Positions 14,426 through 21,516 of a DNA stretch of 45,025 bases are shown one piece after another. Source of the DNA: Planctomycetota bacterium (GTDB taxonomy: Bacteria > Planctomycetota > Phycisphaerae > Phycisphaerales > SM1A02); assembly GCA_016873255.1 (NCBI GenBank), contig VGXR01000015.1:1-45025 (forward strand), in the 5' to 3' direction. Every line of letters starts with the position of its first letter. The stretch's first letter is position 1. The notes under the pieces were generated by a model that saw nothing but the letters and a program-made list of their open reading frames with translations, had not been told where the DNA came from and did no database searches. A program made the translations under genes and the position numbers.

Positions 14426-15608
14426 CCGCAGGGCCTCCGCGCCCGTCGCCGTGCAGCGCGCAGGCGAGGCGCACCGTGGCCTCGTGGTGCGCGCGCAGCT
14501 CGTCCATCGAGTCGCCGCCGAACTTCGCGAGGAACGCGCGCGCCACCTCGAAGGCGACCACGTTCTCCATGACCACGCTCGCCGCGGCCACGGCGCTCAC
14601 GTCGCTGCGCTCGTACTGGCTCCGCTCGGCGGCATGCGTGACGAGGTCGACGCTCGGCATGCCGCGCAGCAGCGTGGAGATCGGCTTCATGGTGCCGCGC
14701 ACGACCACCGGCATGCCGTTGGTCATGCCGCCCTCGAGGCCGCCGGCATTGTTGGTGGGACGCACGAAGCCGAGGTGCGGCTCGGCCGCGCGGGCGCGGT
14801 CGTGCTCGATGGGGTCGTGCACCTGGCTGCCGAAGCGCCACGCGCAGTCGGTGCCGAGGCCGATCTCGACCGCCTTGAATGCCTGGATGCCCATGACGGC
14901 CGCGGCGATGCGCGAGTCGAGCCGCTCGTCCCACTGCACGCAGGTGCCGAGGCCCGGCGGCACTCCGAGGACGTGCGCCTCGACCCGCCCGCCCACGGTG
15001 TCCTGCTCGGTCTTGGCGCGATGGATGTGCTCGACGATGCGCGCGGAGGTCTCGGGATTCGGGCAATAGACCTCGCTCGCGTCGCGCGCGGCGCGCAGCG
15101 CGGCAAGCGATGCGGCATCGACCCTCACCTCGCAGAGCGCGTCGATCGCGCCGCTGACGAAGCCGAAGCACTCGATGCCGAACTCGCGGAGCAGGCAGCG
15201 CGCCAGCGCGCCCGCCGCGGTGCGCGCGGCCGTCTCGCGGGCGCTCGCGCGCTCGAGGGTGCCGCGGCAGTCGGTGGTGAGCCACTTGAGGCTCCCGGCG
15301 AGGTCGGCGTGGCCGGGGCGCGGGCGCGTGACGGGCGGCGTCCGCACGGGATCGTCGAGCCGGCTGTCGGCGTTCGCCACCTCCAGCACGACCGGCGACC
15401 CCAGCGTGATGCCGGCACGGACGCCGCCGAGGATCCGCACGCGGTCGGTCTCGATCCGCTGGCGCGCGCCGCGGCCGTAGCCGCCCTGGCGGCGCGCGAG
15501 CTCCGCGTCGATGAAGCCCGTGTCGACGCGCAGCCCGGCGGGCAGGCCCTCCACGAACGCGAGCATGGTTGGTCCGTGCGACTCGCCTGCGGTGCGGTAG
15601 CTGAGCAT
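14415..15608 (-). CDS. aroC: Chorismate synthase
   Basis: It converts 5-enolpyruvylshikimate-3-phosphate to chorismate, the last common step to aromatic amino acids and folate; it needs reduced FMN and is cytoplasmic. The protein has 397 residues. Signatures include YRTAGESHGP, the RQGGYGRGARQRIETD FMN/substrate region, RPGHADLAG, ERASARETAARTAAG, and the C-terminal PTNNAGGLEGGMTNGMPVVVR and TLLRGMPSVDL. The ATG at 15608 starts MLSYRTAGESHG as in the family; upstream TTG and GTG codons are less likely. It follows aroDE by 24 bases and also has its own -10-like hexamer in that gap. Confidence 0.96.
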   Translation of the reverse strand: MLSYRTAGESHGPTMLAFVEGLPAGLRVDTGFIDAELARRQGGYGRGARQRIETDRVRILGGVRAGITLGSPVVLEVANADSRLDDPVRTPPVTRPRPGHADLAGSLKWLTTDCRGTLERASARETAARTAAGALARCLLREFGIECFGFVSGAIDALCEVRVDAASLAALRAARDASEVYCPNPETSARIVEHIHRAKTEQDTVGGRVEAHVLGVPPGLGTCVQWDERLDSRIAAAVMGIQAFKAVEIGLGTDCAWRFGSQVHDPIEHDRARAAEPHLGFVRPTNNAGGLEGGMTNGMPVVVRGTMKPISTLLRGMPSVDLVTHAAERSQYERSDVSAVAAASVVMENVVAFEVARAFLAKFGGDSMDELRAHHEATVRLACALHGDGRGGPAVSR

Positions 15609-15616
15609 CACGGGCA

Positions 15617-15622
15617 AGGATA
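15617..15622 (-). promoter_or_regulatory. -10 hexamer TATCCT before aroC
   Basis: On the minus strand TATCCT ends 8 bases before the aroC ATG, inside the 24-base gap after aroDE. This suggests an internal leaderless promoter in addition to read-through. Confidence 0.45.
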
Positions 15623-15632
15623 GCCCCGCGCC

Positions 15633-17255
15633 TCAGCCGACCGGCCAGAGCGCGAACTGCCGCTCGGCCTGGCGCACGAACATGTCCCAGCCGCCGACGA
15701 CGCGCGCGCCGCGGGAGCGGGCATCGCGCAGGAGCGGCGTCTCGCGCGGCGCGTACACGGTGTCCATGACCGTGACCGAGCCGTCGAGCGGCACTTCGTC
15801 CGGGAGCGGGCTTCCCTTCGGGTCGGGGCCGCCCTCCATGCCGACCGGGGTGCAGTTGACGAAGGCGTGGAAGCAGCCGCAGCCGATCTCGGAGGATCGC
15901 CCGGCGACGATGCGCCCCGGCATGGCGCCGCATGCGCCCGTGCCGTCGGCGGCGCGCGAGAGGTCGTCGCACATCGCCTCGGCGCGGGCCTCGCTGCGGT
16001 TGAAGACCACTACGCGCGCGCCCTCGTCGGCAAGCCCCGCGGCCACGGCGCGCGCCACGCCGCCGGCGCCGAGCACCGCGACGCGGCGAGCGGCGAGCGC
16101 CGTTCGCTCGATGCCCATGCCGCCGCACAGCGCATCGACCGCGGCGGGCGCATCGGTGTTGGTGCACGAGACCAGCCCGCCCGGCCGCACGAGGAGGGTG
16201 TTGGCCGCACCGATGCGTGCGGCGAGCGGGTCGACGTGGCCGCCCTGCTCGCGCACGAAGCGCACGAGGTGCTCCTTGTGCGGCAGCGTCACGCTCGCGC
16301 CGCGGAAGTCGAGCGGCGCGAACGCGATGAGCTCGGCGAGGGTGGCCTTGAAGTGCTCGTACTCGGGCGGCACCGGGATCGGCAGGTACACGGCGTCGAT
16401 CCCGCGCTCCCGGAACCACGCGTTGTGCAGCTCGGGGCTGCGCGAGTGCCCGACCGGCCAGCCGACCACGCCGAGGACGCGCGTGCCGGGCCCGATGCGG
16501 CGGAAGCCCCAGCGCTCGACCATGTCCTCGACCGTGGCCTGCCCCGGCGCGGTGCCCGCGGCGCGCGCGGCCGCGCGCTCGGCGTCGGCGGAGGTGCCGG
16601 CCGCGGCGAACGAGAGGAACGCCCCGAACTTCGGCGCCAGCACGCGGCTCAGGAGCCCCGCGTCGCCCATGCACAGCGCGATCGACGGCTTGGCGCGCGT
16701 GCGCAGCAGCTCGAAGGCCTCGAGGTTGTCGCGGACGCTGCGCGCGCGCCAGGCGACCTTCGCCACGGCGCAGGAGTCGGCGGCGGCCATCGCGGCCCAG
16801 CGCCGCGAGAGGTCCGCGGGGCGTCCCTCGAAGTCGTGCGCGCTCAGGATGAGCCGCGTGGACACCGCGCGCTGCTGGCCCGCGTGCGCCACGCACAGCT
16901 CGACCTTCTGCCGCAGGTTGGCGCTGCGCTGGAAGTCCTCGAGCTCGAAGTCCACGCAGGCGGGCACGGGCCCGTCGCCCGCGGCGCACAGGGCCTCGAG
17001 GAACGAGACGCGGTCCTGGTCGGTGCCCTGCCAGTCGCCGCCCTCGCGCGCGCCCCGCACGGTGACGATGCACGGCACGGGCGAGTCCGCCACCAGCCGT
17101 CGCACGTGTCGCAGCGCGTCGGGCTGCTCGGCGAGCGCGTCGACGCGCCACTCCACCAGGTCGGCGCCGCGCTCGGCGGCGCGGCGCGCGTCGGCGAGCG
17201 CGCCCTCGACCTCGTCGGCTGCCTCGACCGAGATGGACACGCAGAGATGCGTCAC
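15633..17255 (-). CDS. aroDE: Fused 3-dehydroquinate dehydratase / shikimate dehydrogenase
   Basis: This 540-residue bifunctional enzyme catalyses steps 3 and 4 of the shikimate pathway. Residues 1-225 are a type I dehydroquinase: the catalytic pair is H140 in LILSAHDFEG and the Schiff-base lysine K166 in AVAKVAWRA. Residues from about 258 are a shikimate dehydrogenase: VVGWPVGHSRSPELHN binds shikimate, K327 in SVTLPHKE is catalytic, LGAGGVARAVAAGL with NRSEAR forms the NADP-binding fold, and NCTPVGM and DTVYAPRETPLL are conserved. The GTG at 17255 is chosen because homology starts there and TACGAT lies six bases upstream; an ATG at 17318 would overlap the divergent gene. The dehydroquinase-shikimate dehydrogenase order is the one found in plants. 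Confidence 0.94.
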   Translation of the reverse strand: MTHLCVSISVEAADEVEGALADARRAAERGADLVEWRVDALAEQPDALRHVRRLVADSPVPCIVTVRGAREGGDWQGTDQDRVSFLEALCAAGDGPVPACVDFELEDFQRSANLRQKVELCVAHAGQQRAVSTRLILSAHDFEGRPADLSRRWAAMAAADSCAVAKVAWRARSVRDNLEAFELLRTRAKPSIALCMGDAGLLSRVLAPKFGAFLSFAAAGTSADAERAAARAAGTAPGQATVEDMVERWGFRRIGPGTRVLGVVGWPVGHSRSPELHNAWFRERGIDAVYLPIPVPPEYEHFKATLAELIAFAPLDFRGASVTLPHKEHLVRFVREQGGHVDPLAARIGAANTLLVRPGGLVSCTNTDAPAAVDALCGGMGIERTALAARRVAVLGAGGVARAVAAGLADEGARVVVFNRSEARAEAMCDDLSRAADGTGACGAMPGRIVAGRSSEIGCGCFHAFVNCTPVGMEGGPDPKGSPLPDEVPLDGSVTVMDTVYAPRETPLLRDARSRGARVVGGWDMFVRQAERQFALWPVG

Positions 17256-17261
17256 GCGGGC

Positions 17262-17267
17262 ATCGTA
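17262..17267 (-). promoter_or_regulatory. -10 hexamer TACGAT for aroDE
   Basis: Minus-strand TACGAT ends 6 bases before the GTG start of aroDE. It faces away from an identical hexamer serving the plus-strand gene 10 bases further on. Confidence 0.55.
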
Positions 17268-17277
17268 GGTGGCGCGA

Positions 17278-17283
17278 TACGAT
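17278..17283 (+). promoter_or_regulatory. -10 hexamer TACGAT for the gene at 17291
   Basis: TACGAT ends 7 bases before the ATG at 17291. With the aroDE hexamer it makes a 35-base divergent promoter region that leaves no room for leaders. Confidence 0.55.
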
Positions 17284-17290
17284 CCGCGCG

Positions 17291-17914
17291 ATGAGCGACG
17301 AGATCGCCGACGAGGCATTCCAGTTCCTGCGCGCGCACCTCTCGGGATGGATCCGCTTCGACGGCGAGCGCGTGCAGATCCGCGTGGCGCCCACGCCCGA
17401 CGGCAACCTGGTGGCGCCCGTGATGGTGGCGATGCTCCGCTCGGTGGACGTGGCGCTCGAGCTCCCGGACGACGGCGACGACTCGCTGGTGCTGCAGGTG
17501 ACGCTCGAGCAGATCGAGGAGGACGGCCCCGACGGCGCCCTCTGCGACCGCTGGTGCATCTACCACGGCGAGCCGCCGGACGTGCGCTGGGCGAAGGTCC
17601 TCGTCGATGCGGGGCGCTACCGCGGCTACTTCATCGACGGACAGGCGCTGGTGCGCGCCAACCCGTTCGCGGCCCAGGAGGCCGCGCTCTGCAAGGAGCT
17701 GAACGCCGGGTGCCAGCAGGCCGTGGTGGATGCCGCCGCCGGGCCGGGCGCAGGCGGGCACCGGCTGGCGGCGCCCAAGGTGGTGGGCGTCGACCCGTGG
17801 GGCATCGACGCGCGCGCGCAGGTGGGGATCGCGCGCATCCCGGCGGTGCCGCAGTTCGCGTCGGCGGCCGAGGTGCGGTCGCGGCTCGAGAACCGGCCGG
17901 GCGGAGCGGGCTGA
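17291..17914 (+). CDS. Protein of unknown function upstream of phenylalanine hydroxylase
   Basis: This is a 207-residue soluble protein without signal peptide or membrane helix. It is acidic and alpha/beta in character: DEAFQFLRAHLSGWIRF, a strand-rich middle (VAPVMVAMLRSVDVALELPDDG), and a conserved-looking core with CDRWCIYHGEPP and GRYRGYFIDGQALV. The C-terminal 60 residues are glycine/alanine-rich and look loosely structured. I do not recognise the family. It lies 34 bases before phhA on the same strand, but phhA has its own -10-like hexamer, so co-transcription is possible rather than certain. Confidence 0.75.
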   Translation: MSDEIADEAFQFLRAHLSGWIRFDGERVQIRVAPTPDGNLVAPVMVAMLRSVDVALELPDDGDDSLVLQVTLEQIEEDGPDGALCDRWCIYHGEPPDVRWAKVLVDAGRYRGYFIDGQALVRANPFAAQEAALCKELNAGCQQAVVDAAAGPGAGGHRLAAPKVVGVDPWGIDARAQVGIARIPAVPQFASAAEVRSRLENRPGGAG

Positions 17915-17923
17915 CTTTCCTCC

Positions 17924-17929
17924 TACACT
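17924..17929 (+). promoter_or_regulatory. -10 hexamer TACACT before phhA
   Basis: TACACT lies 19 bases before the ATG at 17949, with GAGG at 17937-17940 between them as a ribosome-binding site. It gives a short led transcript. Confidence 0.45.
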
Positions 17930-17948
17930 GGCGCGCGAGGTAATGACG

Positions 17949-18812
17949 ATGGCAAACTCGATGTCCGGAAGCCTGAACCATGCCATGATCGACGGCCCGC
18001 AGGGCCGCGCCGCGCAGGAGTACGCCAACCGCTTCGGCGAGCCCGGCTTCGGCGACATCACCAAGGCGTACATCGGGCAGAACTACGCGGGCTACACCGA
18101 GGAGAACCAGGAGACCTGGCGCATCCTGTACGACCGCCAGATGGAGTTCCTGGCCGACAACGCGAGCCGCGTGTACCTCGACGGCGCGGCGAGCATCAAG
18201 CTGGTGCGCGACTACATCCCCTTCCTCGAGGGGCCCAAGTCGGTCAACACGTTCCTGATGCCGCTCACGGGCTGGCAGAGCAAGGCCGTGCCCGGGTACC
18301 TGCCCGCGAAGGCGTTCTTCGCGTGCCTCGCGCGCCGCGAGTTCCCGACCACCATCGTGATCCGGCCGAAGCAGTCGATCGACTACCTGCCGGAGCCGGA
18401 CATCTTCCACGACATCTTCGGGCACGTGCCGCTCCACGCGGACCCCGTGTTCGCCGACTTCCTGCAGACGTACGGCAAGGCGGCGCTGACCGCGGATGAC
18501 CCGCACCACACGGAGCGCCTCGCGCGGCTCTTCTGGTTCACGGTCGAGTTCGGGCTCATCCGCGAGGGCGGGCGCAACCGGCTCTACGGCAGCGGCCTCA
18601 TCTCCAGCCCGGGCGAGAGCAAGCACGCGCTCGCGTCGCCGTCGGTCGACCGCCGGCCCTTCGACCTCGAGACCGTGTGCGGCACGAGCTTCGAGATCGA
18701 CCACTACCAGCCGATCCTCTACGTGCTCGACAGCTTCGAGCAGCTCCGCGACGCGATGAACACCTACGCGAACCGGATCCTCGAGGGCAAGGGCTCCAAG
18801 GCCGCGGCCTGA
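17949..18812 (+). CDS. phhA: Aromatic amino acid (phenylalanine 4-) hydroxylase
   Basis: It hydroxylates phenylalanine to tyrosine using tetrahydropterin, oxygen and non-haem iron; cytoplasmic. The 287-residue catalytic domain matches bacterial monomeric enzymes. The iron ligands are visible: H154 and H159 in FHDIFGHVPLH and E200 in WFTVEFGLI. YGSGLISSPGE and FEIDHYQPILYVLDSFEQL are further family signatures. The ATG at 17949 is preferred to one at 17943 because GAGG lies eight bases before it. The bacterial family also contains tryptophan-hydroxylating members, so the substrate is probable rather than proven. It sits beside the shikimate genes, which fits a role in tyrosine supply or phenylalanine breakdown. 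Confidence 0.93.
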   Translation: MANSMSGSLNHAMIDGPQGRAAQEYANRFGEPGFGDITKAYIGQNYAGYTEENQETWRILYDRQMEFLADNASRVYLDGAASIKLVRDYIPFLEGPKSVNTFLMPLTGWQSKAVPGYLPAKAFFACLARREFPTTIVIRPKQSIDYLPEPDIFHDIFGHVPLHADPVFADFLQTYGKAALTADDPHHTERLARLFWFTVEFGLIREGGRNRLYGSGLISSPGESKHALASPSVDRRPFDLETVCGTSFEIDHYQPILYVLDSFEQLRDAMNTYANRILEGKGSKAAA

Positions 18813-18828
18813 GCCCGCGGCCCACCAC

Positions 18829-18834
18829 TACACT
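18829..18834 (+). promoter_or_regulatory. -10 hexamer TACACT for the efflux operon
   Basis: TACACT ends 7 bases before the ATG at 18842, giving a leaderless mRNA for the first gene of the RND operon. Confidence 0.5.
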
Positions 18835-18841
18835 TGGCCGA

Positions 18842-20362
18842 ATGCGGAACGCCGCATCCATGACCATCGCCGCCGGGCTTGCGCTCGGCGGCTGCGCCAT
18901 CGGCCCCGACTACCAGGAGCCGGCGCTGCCGGTCACCGACCGCTTCACCGCCCAGCGCGAGCCCGGCCTCGAGGCCGCCGAGCCGCGCAGCGAGCGATGG
19001 TGGCAGAACTTCAACGACCCGGTGCTCGACGAGCTGGTGTCGCGCGCGGACATCCAGAACATCAACCTGCGGCGCTCGCTGCTGGCGCTCGAGGTGTTCC
19101 GCGCGCAGTACACGGTGGCGTTCTCGCGGCTCTTCCCCGACATCGACACGGGGCTGGCGTACAGCTGGCGCCGGATCGACGCCAACCAGCTCGGCGTGCC
19201 GAACCCCGATGCGCTGCGCGCGGGCTTCAGCAACTGGCAGTGGAACATCGCCTCGGCCACGTGGGAGGTCGACGTCTGGGGCGCGGTGCGCCGGCAGATC
19301 GAGGCGGGCGTTGCGCGAGTGCAGATGGCGGCGTCCGACTACCGCGCGGCGCTCGTGAGCGTGCGCGCGGAGGTGGCGCAGGCATACATGACCATCCGCC
19401 AGCTGCAGGCGGAGCGCGCCGCGTTCCGCGACCTCACGCGCGGGTACGACAAGCTGGTGGACGCCATCGAGAAGAAGGTGCGCTACCAGGCGGGGTCCAA
19501 GGTGGAGCTCGCCGAGGTCCGCTCCCGGCGCGCCAGCGCGATGGGCGACGCGGAGCGTTTCGACGGCCTGATCGCGCAGCAGGTGGCGGGGATCGCCATC
19601 CTGCTCGGCGAGGCACCCGAGCACGTGCGCGCGATGGTCATCGAGGACGCACCGGTGCCGCGGATGGACCTGCCCGTCTCGCTCGGCGTGCCGGCGTCGC
19701 TCCTGCGCCGAAGGCCCGACGTGGTGTCGGCGGAGCGCGCGCTGCAGGCGGCCACCGCGGAGATCGGCGTCGCCGAGGCGGGCTACCTGCCGCGCTTCGG
19801 TTTCTCGGGGAACCTCGTCATCCAGGCGCCCGAGTTCAGCGAGCTCGGCGACGTCTCGAAGAACATGACCTACAACGTGACGCCCGCGGTGAGCTGGCGC
19901 TTCATGGACATCCTGACCGGCGCCACCGAGGCGCGCGTGGTGCAGGCGCGCGCCCGCGCGGCCGACGCGCTGCTGCGCTACCAGCTGGCCGCGGTGACGG
20001 CCGTGAACCAGGTGGAGGCGTCGATCACCGCCTTGGGTGCCTCACGCCGCGTGCGCGCCAGCTACGCCGATGCGGCGCACGAGATCCAGCAGGCCTTCGA
20101 CCTGGCGTTCCTGCAGTACCGCACCGGCACCATCGACATCACGCGGCTCATCCAGTACCTGCAGGCATACGCGGTCGCGCGCGACGGCCTGGCGCAGTCC
20201 GAGGGACTTGCCGCGCAGAACCTCGTGGAGCTCTACCGGTCGCTCGGCGGCGGGTGGGAGATGGCGCCGATGCCCCCGCAGGTGGATGACATCCGCCGGT
20301 TCAACCCCACGCCGACCGCCAACGACTTCCTCGCCCACGACCCGCAGCCCTCGGGCGGCTGA
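18842..20362 (+). CDS. RND efflux outer-membrane factor lipoprotein (OprM/NodT family)
   Basis: This 506-residue protein forms the trimeric outer-membrane channel of a tripartite efflux pump. The lipoprotein signal ends at C18 in LALGGC, followed by the family opening AIGPDYQEPALPV. Two repeats of long helices typical of TolC-like channels are visible: WWQNFNDPVLDELVSRA with LRRSLLALE, and RRRPDVVSAERALQAATAEIGVAEAGYLPR with EASITALGASRR. It is the first gene, 14 bases before the adaptor, so the order is channel, adaptor, pump rather than the more common adaptor, pump, channel. The ATG at 18842 gives the lipobox; the frame upstream is a shadow of phhA. Confidence 0.93.
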   Translation: MRNAASMTIAAGLALGGCAIGPDYQEPALPVTDRFTAQREPGLEAAEPRSERWWQNFNDPVLDELVSRADIQNINLRRSLLALEVFRAQYTVAFSRLFPDIDTGLAYSWRRIDANQLGVPNPDALRAGFSNWQWNIASATWEVDVWGAVRRQIEAGVARVQMAASDYRAALVSVRAEVAQAYMTIRQLQAERAAFRDLTRGYDKLVDAIEKKVRYQAGSKVELAEVRSRRASAMGDAERFDGLIAQQVAGIAILLGEAPEHVRAMVIEDAPVPRMDLPVSLGVPASLLRRRPDVVSAERALQAATAEIGVAEAGYLPRFGFSGNLVIQAPEFSELGDVSKNMTYNVTPAVSWRFMDILTGATEARVVQARARAADALLRYQLAAVTAVNQVEASITALGASRRVRASYADAAHEIQQAFDLAFLQYRTGTIDITRLIQYLQAYAVARDGLAQSEGLAAQNLVELYRSLGGGWEMAPMPPQVDDIRRFNPTPTANDFLAHDPQPSGG

Positions 20363-20376
20363 GCCCCGGAGCGCCC

Positions 20377-21516
20377 ATGAAGAACCGCCACGCCATCCTG
20401 TGCCTCGCGCTCGCGGCATCCGCCGCCTCGTGCGGCAAGCCGCCGGAGGCCCCCGCGGGCCCCCCGCCCTCGCCCGTGCGCACGGTGAAGCCGACCGTCG
20501 GCGACGTGCCCGTGCACCGTGACTACCCCGGCATCACCATGAGCGTGCGGACGGTCGACGTCATCCCGCGCGTGACGGGCTGGATCACGAAGCAGGGCTT
20601 CGCCAACGGCGCCGACGTCGCCGAGGGCCAGCTCCTCTACGAGATCGACCCCCGCCCGTACCAGGTGGCCGTGGAGAAGGCCAAGGCCGACATCGCGGTG
20701 GTGGAGGCCGAGCTGCGCAACGCCAGCGACATGGTGACGCGCAACCGCCCGCTGGTGGAGGTGGCCGCCATCTCGCAGCAGGAGTTCGACCGCCTGATCG
20801 CCAACGAGCGCACCGCGCGCGCCAACCTCGATGCGCGCCGCGCGCTCCTCGACCAGGCCAACCTCGACCTGTCGTTCACGCGCGTGATGAGCCCGGTGGA
20901 CGGCCAGTCGAGCGCCACCAACATCTACGAGGGCACCTACGTCACGCCGCAGCAGGTGCTGGTGACCGTGCGCCAGATGGACCCGGTGTGGGTGGAGTTC
21001 CAGCCCGTGCAGCAGGACCTGCCCGCGCTGCGGCGCATGCAGGAAAACAAGGCCGAGTCGACGGTGGCCTCTCTGCCGGGCAGCGACTGGCGCCGCAGCG
21101 GCAGGGTGGTGTTCGTGGACAACACCGTGAACCGCGACACCGCCACCGTGCGCACGCGCATCGAGGTGCCGAACGCCGACCGCTCGATCGCGCCCGGCGC
21201 CTACGTGAACGTCCGCCTGCAGGTGGACATGATCGAGGGCGCCGTGTCGGTGCCGGAGTCGTGCGTCGTCTACCAGACCGCCGCGGCCACGCTGTGGACC
21301 GTGGACGCCGAGGGCAAGGCGCGCCAGCGCATGGTGACGCTCGGGCCGCGCGGGGGCGCAGGCATCGTGGTGACCGACGGCATCGGGCCCGATGACCAGG
21401 TGGTGACGGAGGGCATGCAGCGCCTCTACGACGGCGCGCGGACCATCGCGCCCGAGGCGATGCGCGAGGCGGTGGAGGCGCGCATCGAGGAGCGCCTGAA
21501 GAAGGCCGGGCGATGA
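20377..21516 (+). CDS. RND efflux periplasmic adaptor lipoprotein (AcrA/MexA family)
   Basis: This 379-residue membrane-fusion protein links the pump to the outer-membrane channel. The lipobox cysteine is C19 (AASAASC). Domains in order are a beta-barrel/lipoyl half (RVTGWITKQGFANGADVAEGQLLYEIDPRPY), a helical hairpin (about 90-160), the second lipoyl half (FTRVMSPVDGQ), a beta-barrel with DPVWVEFQPVQQDL, and a membrane-proximal domain. The arrangement matches AcrA/MexA and the length is typical. The stop overlaps the pump start as ATGA, indicating translational coupling. Confidence 0.94.
   Translation: MKNRHAILCLALAASAASCGKPPEAPAGPPPSPVRTVKPTVGDVPVHRDYPGITMSVRTVDVIPRVTGWITKQGFANGADVAEGQLLYEIDPRPYQVAVEKAKADIAVVEAELRNASDMVTRNRPLVEVAAISQQEFDRLIANERTARANLDARRALLDQANLDLSFTRVMSPVDGQSSATNIYEGTYVTPQQVLVTVRQMDPVWVEFQPVQQDLPALRRMQENKAESTVASLPGSDWRRSGRVVFVDNTVNRDTATVRTRIEVPNADRSIAPGAYVNVRLQVDMIEGAVSVPESCVVYQTAAATLWTVDAEGKARQRMVTLGPRGGAGIVVTDGIGPDDQVVTEGMQRLYDGARTIAPEAMREAVEARIEERLKKAGR

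Noticed and set aside
14080-17559. A 1159-codon minus-strand frame over aroDE and aroC
   Set aside because: It runs in the wrong frame relative to the two shikimate genes and has a low-complexity Arg/Ala translation.
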